A stretch of 40,999 bases of DNA from DATAEK01 sp036258055 (GTDB lineage: Bacteria; Acidobacteriota; Vicinamibacteria; Vicinamibacterales; 2-12-FULL-66-21). The DNA lies in contig DATAEK010000312.1 of NCBI GenBank assembly GCA_036258055.1, forward strand, positions 1-40,999. Reading direction: 5' to 3'. Shown here piece after piece: positions 23,050-31,401 of the stretch. Under the pieces are notes generated by a model. It searched no databases, was not told the origin of the DNA, and saw only the letters and a list, made by a program, of their open reading frames with translations. The first letter of the stretch is position 1, and each line of letters starts with the position of its first letter. A program made the position numbers and the translations under genes.

Positions 23050-24491
23050 TGCGACGGCACAATCGCCTGCTCGTCGCCTACTACGTCTCGTCGGACGCAC
23101 TGCTCGGCATGGCTGCCTTTGCGCTCGCCTACCTGGTGCGCTTCGAAACGTTCATCGCCGACATCATCCCGGTTACGAAGGGGCAGCCCCCGTTCGGGCA
23201 GTACGTCAACATGCTGCCCTTCATTGCTGCGCTCGCGCCGATCGCGTTTCAAGTGCAGGGCCTCTACCGGGTCAGGCGCGGCCGATCGCGCGTTGACGAT
23301 TTCTTCGCGGTGTTCGTTGGCAGCATCCTCGCGGTCGTGCTGGGAATCGTCGGCACGCTCTACTTCCAGACCTACTACGTGCCCGATGCCCTCAAGGACG
23401 CGGGGATCTACGAGGTCTCACAGCCTGTCTGGGCGCTGTTTCTGCTCATCAACGTCATCTTTGCGTATTCGTCACGCGAGTTCGTGCGGGAGGCGCTCGA
23501 GCGGCGGTGGCGGGCCGGCATCGGCCTGAAGCGGGTGCTCATCGCGGGCGCCGGCGATCTCGGGCGGCTCGTTGCGGACAAAGTCCTCGAGCATCGCGAG
23601 CTGGGCTTCAAGGTCGTTGGCTTCCTCGACGATCGCGCCGCGGGTGACCACATCGGATACCGCGGCCTGCCCCTCCTCGGCACGCTGGCCGACGCCGACG
23701 AGATCATCCGGCACGAGAAGATCGATCACGTCTACGTCGCCCTTCCCCTCGAAGAGCACGTCAAGATGCTCGGCATCGTCGAAGTGGCGAACCGTGAGAG
23801 TGTGGACCTCCACGTCGTGCCCGACCTGCTGCAGTTCATCGCGCTTCGCGCGCGGCTCGAGGACATCGACGGCGTTCCGATCATCAGCCTCAACGACGTG
23901 CCGCTTCGCGGCTTCAACAGCCTGCTGAAGCGCACGATCGACATTGGCATCTCGTCGGCAGCGCTGCTCGTGTTCGGCGTACCGTTGCTGGTGATTGCCG
24001 CCTTGATCCGCCGTAGCTCTCCCGGCCCCGTGTTCTACAAGCAGGAGCGGATGGGCCTCGACGGCAAGGCATTCCAGGTCTACAAGTTCCGCTCGATGTT
24101 CGAAGGGGCGGAAGATGAGACCGGTCCGGTGTGGGCACGCGACAACGATCCGCGCTGCACGCCGGTGGGCCAGTGGCTGCGCCGCTTCGACCTCGATGAA
24201 CTGCCCCAGCTCTGGAACGTGTTCCGCGGCGACATGTCGATCGTCGGCCCGCGTCCCGAGCGCCCATACTTCGTCGAGCAGTTCAAGCACCGCATGCCGC
24301 ACTACATGCTGCGCCATAAGGTCAAAGCCGGCATCACCGGCTGGGCGCAGGTCAACGGCTGGCGTGGCAACACGTCGCTCGAGAAGCGCATCGAGTACGA
24401 CCTCTACTACATCGAGAACTGGTCGGTCAGCCTCGACATCAAAATCATGTGGCTGACGCTCCTGCGCGGCCTTCAGAAGCACGCGTACTGA
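23049..24491 (+). CDS. Polyprenyl glycosylphosphotransferase (initiating sugar-1-phosphate transferase)
   Basis: A 480-residue WcaJ/WbaP-type enzyme that puts the first sugar-1-phosphate on undecaprenyl phosphate in the inner membrane. The N-terminal half has about four membrane segments, then a Rossmann-like domain (VLIAGAGDLGRLVADKVLEH). A further hydrophobic segment (IDIGISSAALLVFGVPLLVI) leads to the catalytic domain with GPVFYKQERMGLDGKAFQVY, KFRSM, the DLDELPQLWNV motif, SIVGPRPERPYFVEQF and GITGWAQVNGWRGNT. All catalytic motifs are intact. It shares one base with each neighbour (TGATG). Glucose- or galactose-1-phosphate is the likely donor, by family only. Confidence 0.95.
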   Translation: MRRHNRLLVAYYVSSDALLGMAAFALAYLVRFETFIADIIPVTKGQPPFGQYVNMLPFIAALAPIAFQVQGLYRVRRGRSRVDDFFAVFVGSILAVVLGIVGTLYFQTYYVPDALKDAGIYEVSQPVWALFLLINVIFAYSSREFVREALERRWRAGIGLKRVLIAGAGDLGRLVADKVLEHRELGFKVVGFLDDRAAGDHIGYRGLPLLGTLADADEIIRHEKIDHVYVALPLEEHVKMLGIVEVANRESVDLHVVPDLLQFIALRARLEDIDGVPIISLNDVPLRGFNSLLKRTIDIGISSAALLVFGVPLLVIAALIRRSSPGPVFYKQERMGLDGKAFQVYKFRSMFEGAEDETGPVWARDNDPRCTPVGQWLRRFDLDELPQLWNVFRGDMSIVGPRPERPYFVEQFKHRMPHYMLRHKVKAGITGWAQVNGWRGNTSLEKRIEYDLYYIENWSVSLDIKIMWLTLLRGLQKHAY

Positions 24492-25423
24492 TGCGTATCG
24501 TCATCACCGGAGCCGCGGGGTTCATCGGGTCGCATCTCGCTGAGACGCTTCTCGATCGCGGCCATTCCGTCGTTGGAATCGACAACCTGCTGACGGGGGC
24601 GACGGCGAACATCGCGCACCTGGCGAACAGGGATTTCGTCTTCATCAAGCACGACGTTACCAACTACATCTACGTCGAAGGCCCGGTGGACGCGGTGTTG
24701 CACTGGGCGAGTCCGGCCAGCCCGATCGATTACCTGGAACTGCCGATTCCGACGCTGAAGGTCGGGGCGCTCGGTACTCACAAGGCGCTCGGCCTGGCCA
24801 AGGAGAAGCGCGCCCGATTCGTGCTCGCGTCGACGTCGGAGGTGTACGGCGATCCGCTCGAGCACCCGCAGAAAGAGAGCTACTGGGGCAACGTCAACCC
24901 GATCGGTCCCCGCGGCGTGTACGACGAAGCCAAGCGCTTTGCCGAGGCGATGACGACGGCGTATCACCGTTACCATGGGGTGGACACCAAGATTGTCCGG
25001 ATTTTCAACACCTACGGACCGCGGATGCGGTTGCACGACGGCCGGGCGATTCCCGCGTTCATGAGCCAGGCGCTCCGTGGTGAGGACATCACGATCTTCG
25101 GCAGCGGCAAGCAAACGCGCAGCTTCTGCTACGTCACCGATCTGGTCGCGGGTGTGATCCGGCTGCTCGAGTCCGACCTGCACGAGCCGGTCAACATCGG
25201 CAATCCGCACGAGATGACGATCGAAGAGATCGCGCGGAAGATTCTGGATCTGGTTGGTTCGAAGAGCCAGATCGTCTACCGGCCGTTGCCGGAGGACGAT
25301 CCGAAGGTACGTCAGCCGGACATCACGCGTGCCCGCACGCTGCTGGGCTGGGAGCCCAAAGTTTCCCTCGACGAGGGACTCACGAAGACGCTCGCGTACT
25401 TCCGATCGAAAGTTGACGCCTAA
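24491..25423 (+). CDS. uxs: UDP-glucuronate decarboxylase (UDP-xylose synthase)
   Basis: A 310-residue extended short-chain dehydrogenase. It has GAAGFIGSHL (7-16), the UXS signature HWASPASPIDYLELPIPTLK (71-90), GTHKALGLAK, STSEVYGDP (114-122) and the catalytic pair Y144-x3-K148 (RGVYDEAKRFAEA), then RIFNTYGPRM. It should convert UDP-GlcA, made by Ugd across the divergent promoter, to UDP-xylose. ATG 24491 shares a base with the previous stop (TGATG) and is preferred over an upstream in-frame ATG at 24449. Its TAA overlaps the converging coiled-coil gene by 4 nt. A related dTDP-glucose dehydratase is excluded by the ASPASP region. Confidence 0.92.
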   Translation: MRIVITGAAGFIGSHLAETLLDRGHSVVGIDNLLTGATANIAHLANRDFVFIKHDVTNYIYVEGPVDAVLHWASPASPIDYLELPIPTLKVGALGTHKALGLAKEKRARFVLASTSEVYGDPLEHPQKESYWGNVNPIGPRGVYDEAKRFAEAMTTAYHRYHGVDTKIVRIFNTYGPRMRLHDGRAIPAFMSQALRGEDITIFGSGKQTRSFCYVTDLVAGVIRLLESDLHEPVNIGNPHEMTIEEIARKILDLVGSKSQIVYRPLPEDDPKVRQPDITRARTLLGWEPKVSLDEGLTKTLAYFRSKVDA

Positions 25424-26208
25424 CTCTTTTCGCTGCTTCCATCGAGCTGGGTCTGCAGTCGGCCGACCTGGCCATCCAGCCGATCGGCAACCTCCGGATC
25501 GAGCGCCAGGTTCCTGATCGCAGCGCGCGCCTCCCCCATTAACTGCGAGACTCTGGCGACGGCATTCTCCCCGGCGACCCCCTCTCGGACGCGGGACGGC
25601 AGCGTGGGTGTGACGGTACGTGATTCACGCGGCGCCGCGGGAGACACCGGAACCACCGGCCTCTCGCGACGCACGTCCACTTCGCGTGACAGACGGCTGA
25701 TCTCCTCCCGCAACGACGCAACCGTCGTCTCCAGATCCTCGACCCGCCTTTCCGTGCCCGCGATGTTCTCCTGTGCGGAGCGCACCAGGCCATCCAGCCT
25801 CACGAGATCCTGCGACAGCGTCGTGGCGATCGCGGGAAGGTGCTCGAGCTCCCGTGCGAACGTACTGGCCATCTCGCGCGTGGCGCGCATGTCGGTCCGC
25901 GCCTTCACAAGTTCCTGGCGGGCTGTCTCCACGTTCTCCCGTTCCTGGGCGATCGTGGTGGCCCGTGACTCGAGCGTCACCATTCGCTCGGCGATGCGAT
26001 CGAGCCAGGCCGCGGCCTTGGCGACGCGTTCGTCCACGTGCTGGAGTACCTGGCCGGCCCCGGCGAGCTTCGCGGCCTGGAGGTGGAGCTGCGTGAGCAT
26101 GGTGCTCAGCGCCGCGCGCTCCTCCTTCGACGAGACGATCAGCGTATCGAGCTCGTCGACCTGCTCGTGCGACGGCCGTGAACCGTGTTTCTTGAATGCG
26201 TCCAGCAT
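25420..26208 (-). CDS. Coiled-coil protein of unknown function
   Basis: A 262-residue protein starting at ATG 26208, with GGGAGA 5-6 nt upstream (CTGGGAGACACG-ATG). I do not recognise a family. Residues ~20-190 are strongly helical and heptad-like, with long stretches of Glu, Arg, Leu and Ala (RVEDLETTVASLREEISRLS). A Pro/Ser/Thr-rich linker (~195-220) follows, then a short helical tail. There is no signal peptide, membrane segment or cysteine. It is the last gene of the run behind pgsA, 13 nt downstream of it. A structural or septum/envelope-associated role is conceivable, but nothing in the sequence proves it. Confidence 0.7.
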   Translation of the reverse strand: MLDAFKKHGSRPSHEQVDELDTLIVSSKEERAALSTMLTQLHLQAAKLAGAGQVLQHVDERVAKAAAWLDRIAERMVTLESRATTIAQERENVETARQELVKARTDMRATREMASTFARELEHLPAIATTLSQDLVRLDGLVRSAQENIAGTERRVEDLETTVASLREEISRLSREVDVRRERPVVPVSPAAPRESRTVTPTLPSRVREGVAGENAVARVSQLMGEARAAIRNLALDPEVADRLDGQVGRLQTQLDGSSEKS

Positions 26209-26221
26209 CGTGTCTCCCAGC

Positions 26222-26767
26222 TCAGTGTCCGACTCGTACGATCTGACCAAGATAGTGAAACGCCGAGATGAGCGTAATGGCCAGCGATGCGTACACGAAG
26301 AGGCCGACGAGCGGTGACGGGCGTTCCAGGTAGTTGAAGTAGAGCGTAATCACACCCGTCAAGATGTAAGTGGCCGTGGCAATTTTACCGAAAATCGAGG
26401 GTCGGAACGTGCGCCGGCCGACGGCCAGGTTCACGACGGCGACGGTCAGGACGATGGCGACGTCGCGGCTGATGACGAGGACGGTGAACCAGAGCGGCAG
26501 CCGGTTGGCGGAGCCCACACCGGGCAGCGTCAGCATGATGAACATCGTCACGAGCAACAGCTTGTCGGCCATCGGATCGAGCCAGGCGCCGAGCGTGGTC
26601 TTCTCGCCCGTGAGCCGGGCGGCCAGGCCATCGAGGAGATCGGTGATGCCGGCGGTGAAGAAAGTGACGAGTGCCCAGCCCCGGTATTCGTAGAGAAGCA
26701 GGATGACGAACGCGGGTATCAGCGCCATCCGCGCGATTGTGAGTTGATTCGCGGTCGTCAGGTTCAT
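26222..26767 (-). CDS. pgsA: CDP-diacylglycerol-glycerol-3-phosphate 3-phosphatidyltransferase family protein
   Basis: A 181-residue membrane enzyme of the CDP-alcohol phosphatidyltransferase family. The signature DG-x2-AR-x8-G-x3-D-x3-D is complete in DGLAARLTGEKTTLGAWLD and the following PMADK. About five membrane segments are present, and the N-terminus NLTTANQLTIARMALIPAFV is that of PgsA (N-x-P/A-N-x-LTxxR). It would make phosphatidylglycerol phosphate at the inner membrane. ATG 26767 overlaps the stop of the TPR/SLH gene by 4 nt (ATGA). Cardiolipin-type or other headgroup specificity cannot be ruled out. Confidence 0.9.
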   Translation of the reverse strand: MNLTTANQLTIARMALIPAFVILLLYEYRGWALVTFFTAGITDLLDGLAARLTGEKTTLGAWLDPMADKLLLVTMFIMLTLPGVGSANRLPLWFTVLVISRDVAIVLTVAVVNLAVGRRTFRPSIFGKIATATYILTGVITLYFNYLERPSPLVGLFVYASLAITLISAFHYLGQIVRVGH

Positions 26768-28152
26768 CGCGGACGACTGGCCTCGGCGAGGTCCTGCAGC
26801 TTGCGGACGGCCGCGACGGCTTCGGCCCCCGTCGCGTAACGGCTTGGTTGGAACGCTCCATCCGGACCCGCGGCCATCACGCCCGCTTCCACGACCAGCG
26901 AGACGATGGCATAGTTCGGGTTTGTCGGCATGACATCGCGAAAGCGCTGGCGATTCGCCGCCTCGCGCCATTTGCCCGCCATGGCGGGGTTCCCGCGCCC
27001 GATGATCGACAGAAGGTTGCTGGCCGCCCGCGCCAGCTCGACCCGCCGAATCTGCGCCGATGGCTGGAAGGTGTGGTTCGGATAGACCTCCATCACGCCG
27101 GCCTGAGTGACGGTCAGAATCCAGGGCGCTGCCCACGTGGACCGGGTATCGGTCATCACGACGGCGGTGCCACCACCCGCGAGCTTCAGCACCGGCCCCA
27201 GTCGAACGCCGATGAGCGCGGCAAGCTGCGCGCGCGAGACGGTCGGCGAGGTGTCGATCGTCTTGTATTCATCGGGAAGCGTAGTCAGTGCGGCTTTGTC
27301 GCGAAGCGCCTTGATCCGCGCCTCGATCGTCTCGCTCGGCTCCAGCGCGATCGCCGAGGTGTAGGCTTTGATCGCGGCGTCTCCTTCATCGCGCGCTTCG
27401 AGGATCTCACCGATGAGCACCAGCGCGCGCGCGTCGGACGGCTCGAGCTCCGAGGCCTTTTGCGCATGGACGAGCGCGGCCGCGAGATCGCCATCCCGCC
27501 GTTCGACCAGTGCCAGCTCCCGGTACAAGAACGGGCTTTGCGGCGATGCGGCAATCGCCTGTTGATACATCTTGCGGGCCTCAGGCAGCCGTCCTGCCTC
27601 GGCCATTTTCCGCGCGTCAGCGACGTCGTCTTGAAGTCCGCGGAACCGGAGAACTTCGATACGGCTTCTGAGCGCCGCAAGATTGGGATCTGCGGCCAAC
27701 GCCGCCTCGAAGCTCTGAAGCGCGACGTCGCGCTGGCCGGACGCGAGTAGCGCGTCACCGCGACCGACGAGCGCGGGAGCGTAGCGAGGGTTCTCGACGA
27801 CGGCTCGATCGAAATGCGTCAGCGCGCTGTCAGTTTCCTTGCGGGCGAGCGCGCTGTAGCCAAGGCCCACTTCCGCCGGATAGAAATTCGGCGACAGCTT
27901 CAGCGAGGCGGCAAAATTGCGATCCGCCGCGCGGAAGTCCCCGGCCTGCAGCCACTGCCATCCCGCCTTGTGCCGTTCGACCGTTGCGGGGGTGCCAAGA
28001 CCCGCAGGCGGATCCGGAAAAACAAAGTCCGGAAAACGAGGAGACGCCGCCACAGGTGCCGGGGTCGTCACCTTCGGCGCGCACCCATTCGTGACCGTCA
28101 GAAGTCCAGCTGCGAGGACCGCCAGAGCGAACGGACGGACCGCGGCCGTCAT
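26764..28152 (-). CDS. TPR-repeat lipoprotein with C-terminal SLH-like domains
   Basis: A 462-residue envelope protein. A signal peptide (AVRPFALAVLAAGLLTVTNG) ends at C24, a plausible but not perfect lipobox (TNG-C). After a Pro-rich linker come about five to six tetratricopeptide repeats (~60-300; for example NFYPAEVGLGYSALARKETD and APALVGRGDALLASGQRDVA). The C-terminus has two S-layer-homology-like units: VTQAGVMEVYPNHTFQPSAQ with RRVELARAASNLL, and VVEAGVMAAGPDGAFQPSRY with TGAEAVAAVRKL. SLH domains bind cell-wall-linked polymers. ATG 28152 overlaps the hflX stop (ATGA). It presumably sits in the periplasm or outer membrane as an assembly or anchoring scaffold. Confidence 0.85.
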   Translation of the reverse strand: MTAAVRPFALAVLAAGLLTVTNGCAPKVTTPAPVAASPRFPDFVFPDPPAGLGTPATVERHKAGWQWLQAGDFRAADRNFAASLKLSPNFYPAEVGLGYSALARKETDSALTHFDRAVVENPRYAPALVGRGDALLASGQRDVALQSFEAALAADPNLAALRSRIEVLRFRGLQDDVADARKMAEAGRLPEARKMYQQAIAASPQSPFLYRELALVERRDGDLAAALVHAQKASELEPSDARALVLIGEILEARDEGDAAIKAYTSAIALEPSETIEARIKALRDKAALTTLPDEYKTIDTSPTVSRAQLAALIGVRLGPVLKLAGGGTAVVMTDTRSTWAAPWILTVTQAGVMEVYPNHTFQPSAQIRRVELARAASNLLSIIGRGNPAMAGKWREAANRQRFRDVMPTNPNYAIVSLVVEAGVMAAGPDGAFQPSRYATGAEAVAAVRKLQDLAEASRPR

Positions 28153-29522
28153 GAGACCACCTGCGCGACGTCGCCGAAATGAGCGATCAGACGCCGCGGC
28201 AGCTCGGCCTCGATCGACACGCGTCCGTCGGAGGCGACGTGCTGCAGGACCCTGCCGACCCGATACAACTGTGCGATCCGCGCTCGCGCGTCCTCGGACG
28301 CCGCTGTGAACTCGAAGGTCACGCGAGCGGTGTCGAGCGCGAGCCGGGACTCCATCGCCGAAATCAGATCTTCGCGCCCTTCTCCGGTCAGTGCGGAGAC
28401 ACACAACGCCCCCGGGTAAACCGCCCGCAGTCGCGTGCGTGCGGTGTCGTCGAGCGAGTCACACTTGTTGAAGACGTCCAGTACCGGGACCGACTCCGCT
28501 CCGACTTCGGCGAGGACGGTTCGGACCGCATCGTTATGACGCTCGCGGTCGGCGTTCGAAGCGTCGATGACGTGCAGCAGCAGATCGGCTGCCGCCACCT
28601 CTTCGAGCGTCGCCTGGAACGCCGCCACGAGGGAGTGCGGCAGCCGCTCGATGAATCCGACGGTGTCCGAGACGAGCAGTTCGCGGCGATCCGGAAGCTT
28701 CACCTTGCGAACGAGCGGATCGAGCGTGACGAACAGGGCATCCGACGTGACCGCGTCGCCACCCGTGAGCGCATTGAAGAGCGTCGTCTTGCCTGCGTTG
28801 GTGTAGCCGACGAGCGCGACTGTCGGAACCGCGCCTTTGTGCCGGCGTTCGCGAAGCTGGGATCGGCGCTGGCGCACCCCTTCGATTTCCTTGCCGAGGA
28901 TGCTGACGCGGTGGCGGATCCGGCGCCGGTCGGTTTCGAGCTTCGTTTCGCCGGGGCCACGCGTGCCGATCCCACCGCCCAACCGCGACAGCGCCGTATT
29001 GGCGCCGACCAGTCGCGGCATCAAGTACTTCAGCTGAGCGAGCTCGACTTGCAGCTTGCCTTCCCGCGTACGGGCACGGCGCGCGAAGATATCGAGAATG
29101 AGCTGCGTGCGATCGAGGACTTTTCGATCGACGGCCTTCTCGAGATTGCGGAGCTGGGCCGGCGAGAGCTCGTTGTCGAAGATCACCACGTCGACGTCCG
29201 CCTCATCGCACGACGCTGCCAGGGCCTCGACTTTTCCGCTGCCGAGAAAGGTCGCGGGGTCGGGGCGCGCGCGCTCCTGCAACAGGCGCAGCACCACGTT
29301 CGCGCCCGCCGCCGACGCGAGACCTGCGAGCTCGTCGAGTGAATGCTCGGGATCGAGCTGACGCGAGGGGCCGCTGATCAAACCAACGAGCGCTGCACGC
29401 TCGGTCGATTCGGATGCTGATTGCTGGGCCACTCGCACTGGGGACGTCCGCACCGCCTCTGCCGGAGGATGCGACGAGCCTCGACGTAGCTCTTTAGAGC
29501 GAAGTCGTGACGCGGATCGCAT
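28149..29522 (-). CDS. hflX: GTPase HflX
   Basis: A 457-residue ribosome-associated GTPase; family members split stalled ribosomes under stress. The N-terminal HflX domain has TFLGSGKVEALAA, VVIFDNELSPAQLRNLEK, RTQLILDIFARRARTREGKL and GGGIGTRGPGETKLETDRR. The G domain has VALVGYTNAGKTTLFNAL (Lys 245), DTVGFIERLPHSLVAAFQ and NKCD. ATG 29522 shares a base with the TAA of the previous gene (TAATG) and is preferred over an in-frame ATG at 29552 that would overlap it by 31 nt. The first ~45 residues are basic and poorly conserved. Confidence 0.95.
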   Translation of the reverse strand: MRSASRLRSKELRRGSSHPPAEAVRTSPVRVAQQSASESTERAALVGLISGPSRQLDPEHSLDELAGLASAAGANVVLRLLQERARPDPATFLGSGKVEALAASCDEADVDVVIFDNELSPAQLRNLEKAVDRKVLDRTQLILDIFARRARTREGKLQVELAQLKYLMPRLVGANTALSRLGGGIGTRGPGETKLETDRRRIRHRVSILGKEIEGVRQRRSQLRERRHKGAVPTVALVGYTNAGKTTLFNALTGGDAVTSDALFVTLDPLVRKVKLPDRRELLVSDTVGFIERLPHSLVAAFQATLEEVAAADLLLHVIDASNADRERHNDAVRTVLAEVGAESVPVLDVFNKCDSLDDTARTRLRAVYPGALCVSALTGEGREDLISAMESRLALDTARVTFEFTAASEDARARIAQLYRVGRVLQHVASDGRVSIEAELPRRLIAHFGDVAQVVS

Positions 29523-30148
29523 TACCGGAGCGATTCTAGCACGCGGTCCCATGCGATCGCGCCCGCGCGCACGAGCTCTGGACCCGTCGCGGCGGTTCGA
29601 ACGATGGTCGATGGAGGTCCACCTGCAGTCGGACCCGCGTCCAGCACGGCGTCGACCACAAGAACCATCGATTCGACAATCGACTCGACAGCGTTGACCG
29701 GCGGCTGACCCGACCGATTCGCGCTCGTCGCCGTGATGCAGTTGCCGAACGCCCGCGCCAGTTCGCGGGCGACGCGGTGCGCCGGCACTCGAACCGCGAT
29801 CGTGCCATCGTCAGCAATCACGCGCCGCGACAGATGCGCACGAGCCGGAACGACCAGAGACAGGGGCCCGGGCCAGAATGCGCGCGCGAGCCGGAGGTCG
29901 GCTGAGCCGAGCCTGCCCGCGCGCTCGGCCTGCGCAAGATCGCCGGCAATCAAAGGCACCGCCATCCCTGGGTCCCGGCCCTTGGTCTCGAACAGCCTGT
30001 CCACCGCAGCATTGCTGACAGGGTCCACGGCGAGCCCATACAGGGTGTCGGTGGGAAAGACGACGATCCCGCCATCACGCAGAACGTCAACCGCTCGCGC
30101 GATTGGATCAGGCTGCGGATCATCCGGATCGACAGAAAGGATCAACAC
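29522..30148 (-). CDS. tsaC: L-threonylcarbamoyladenylate synthase (Sua5/YrdC/YwlC family)
   Basis: A 208-residue enzyme making threonylcarbamoyl-AMP for the t6A37 modification of ANN-decoding tRNAs. GGIVVFPTDTLYGLAVDPVS, the K in LFETKGRDPGMAVPLIAG, ARAFWPGPLSLVVPA, VRVPAHRVARELA and ITATSANRSGQPPVN are the conserved family segments, all intact. It lacks the extra Sua5 C-terminal domain, so it is the short TsaC form. It starts at GTG 30148, 1 nt after the MFS gene stop, and shares a base with hflX. Confidence 0.94.
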   Translation of the reverse strand: MLILSVDPDDPQPDPIARAVDVLRDGGIVVFPTDTLYGLAVDPVSNAAVDRLFETKGRDPGMAVPLIAGDLAQAERAGRLGSADLRLARAFWPGPLSLVVPARAHLSRRVIADDGTIAVRVPAHRVARELARAFGNCITATSANRSGQPPVNAVESIVESMVLVVDAVLDAGPTAGGPPSTIVRTAATGPELVRAGAIAWDRVLESLR

Positions 30149-30149
30149 G

Positions 30150-31367
30150 TCAGATCTCTTCAGCGGCCTGCGGCGTGGGCGGTGCGGTCAGCGGCGTCGT
30201 GACCATGACGCGCGTCACGGTTCCCGCCAGCGCCAGGAGCGCAATCGTGTCGAGCAGGAACACCGACCTGATGCTCGTCGCGCCGAGAAAGCCGCTGGCG
30301 ATCGGGCTGATCGCGAGCCCGAGCAGCGACGCGGTGGTAAGGAGCCCGAACCCCGCGCCGCGCGCCGACGATGGAATCACCGTGCCAGCAGCGGTGTACG
30401 CTGCCGTCGTTGCCGCGCCAATGGCGAGGCCGAAAAACGGTGTGGCAGCGAGCAACACACTCGTGCTGGTTGCCGCCGCAAAGAGTGCGGTACCAACGGC
30501 CGCAATCCCGCCGCAGACGCTGATGATCACACGCGCCGACGTCATCCGCAGCAAACGGCCGCACAAGTGATGCCCCAGGGCGCCGGCCCCCGCGGTCATC
30601 GAAAACAGCATGCCCGACACGATCGGAACCCGGTTCGCAGACGCGCCCAGCTCCGCCACGAAGAGTGGGAGCACGGGCCCGAAACTGCGGTCGACGAACT
30701 GCAGACCGAAGACCACGGCCATGAGCAGGATGAAGTTCTCGAACGCGAGGACGTTCCGGAACGCGACCCGTCCGTGCCCGGCCCGCAGGTTGTCACCGAA
30801 GGCGTCGGTCTCCTTGTACATCACGAAAACCAGGACGAGCGCGACGGCGTAGAAGACCGCCGTGACGAGGAAGGCCATGCGCAGCCCGACCAGCTGCGCG
30901 ACGGTTCCGCCAATCGCCGGCCCGAGTGCGGGACCGAGCCGCTGCGCCGTCTGCACGACGCCGATGGCGGATGCCATCCGGTCGCGCGGCGCCGAATCCG
31001 CGGCCATGGTGATGGTGAGAGCGCCGTAGCCGGCAAACAGCCCCTGGATTGCCCGGAGCGCGAACACGTGCCACGGCTGGTTGACGAACGCCATCGCCGC
31101 CATGATGACAATGAAGCTGACGAGCGACCGTTCGACCATGATCTTGCGGCCGAAGCGATCCGCAAATCGTCCCCAGAGCGGCGAGAGGAGCGCCGTCATG
31201 GCCGGCGTGACGCCGAGACTCAGACCCGACCAGAGCGCGATCTCGCCAACGTCATGCACGCCAAGGAGCTGAAAGTACAGGGGGAGAAACGGCATCACGA
31301 GCGTGAAGCCGGTAAAGCCGATGAAGCTGGCGGCGGTGACCGCGTAGAGATTTCTGCGCCAGGACAC
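30150..31367 (-). CDS. Major facilitator superfamily transporter
   Basis: A 405-residue protein with 12 predicted membrane segments. The loop 2-3 signature is GRFADRFGRKIMVERSLV, and a second-half counterpart is the segment around GHHLCGRLLRMTSARVII. The N-terminal half shows GLSLGVTPAMTALLSPLW and the region SAIGVVQTAQRLGPALGPAI, a drug/proton-antiporter motif C-like segment (GxxxGPxxGG). This points to a proton-driven exporter of small compounds, but the substrate is not predictable. It starts at GTG 31367, 34 nt after glpX, and precedes tsaC by 1 nt. Confidence 0.9.
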   Translation of the reverse strand: MSWRRNLYAVTAASFIGFTGFTLVMPFLPLYFQLLGVHDVGEIALWSGLSLGVTPAMTALLSPLWGRFADRFGRKIMVERSLVSFIVIMAAMAFVNQPWHVFALRAIQGLFAGYGALTITMAADSAPRDRMASAIGVVQTAQRLGPALGPAIGGTVAQLVGLRMAFLVTAVFYAVALVLVFVMYKETDAFGDNLRAGHGRVAFRNVLAFENFILLMAVVFGLQFVDRSFGPVLPLFVAELGASANRVPIVSGMLFSMTAGAGALGHHLCGRLLRMTSARVIISVCGGIAAVGTALFAAATSTSVLLAATPFFGLAIGAATTAAYTAAGTVIPSSARGAGFGLLTTASLLGLAISPIASGFLGATSIRSVFLLDTIALLALAGTVTRVMVTTPLTAPPTPQAAEEI

Positions 31368-31401
31368 GCGAGGAAGAAGCCGAGGTCGGACGGTCAGGCC
31401 G

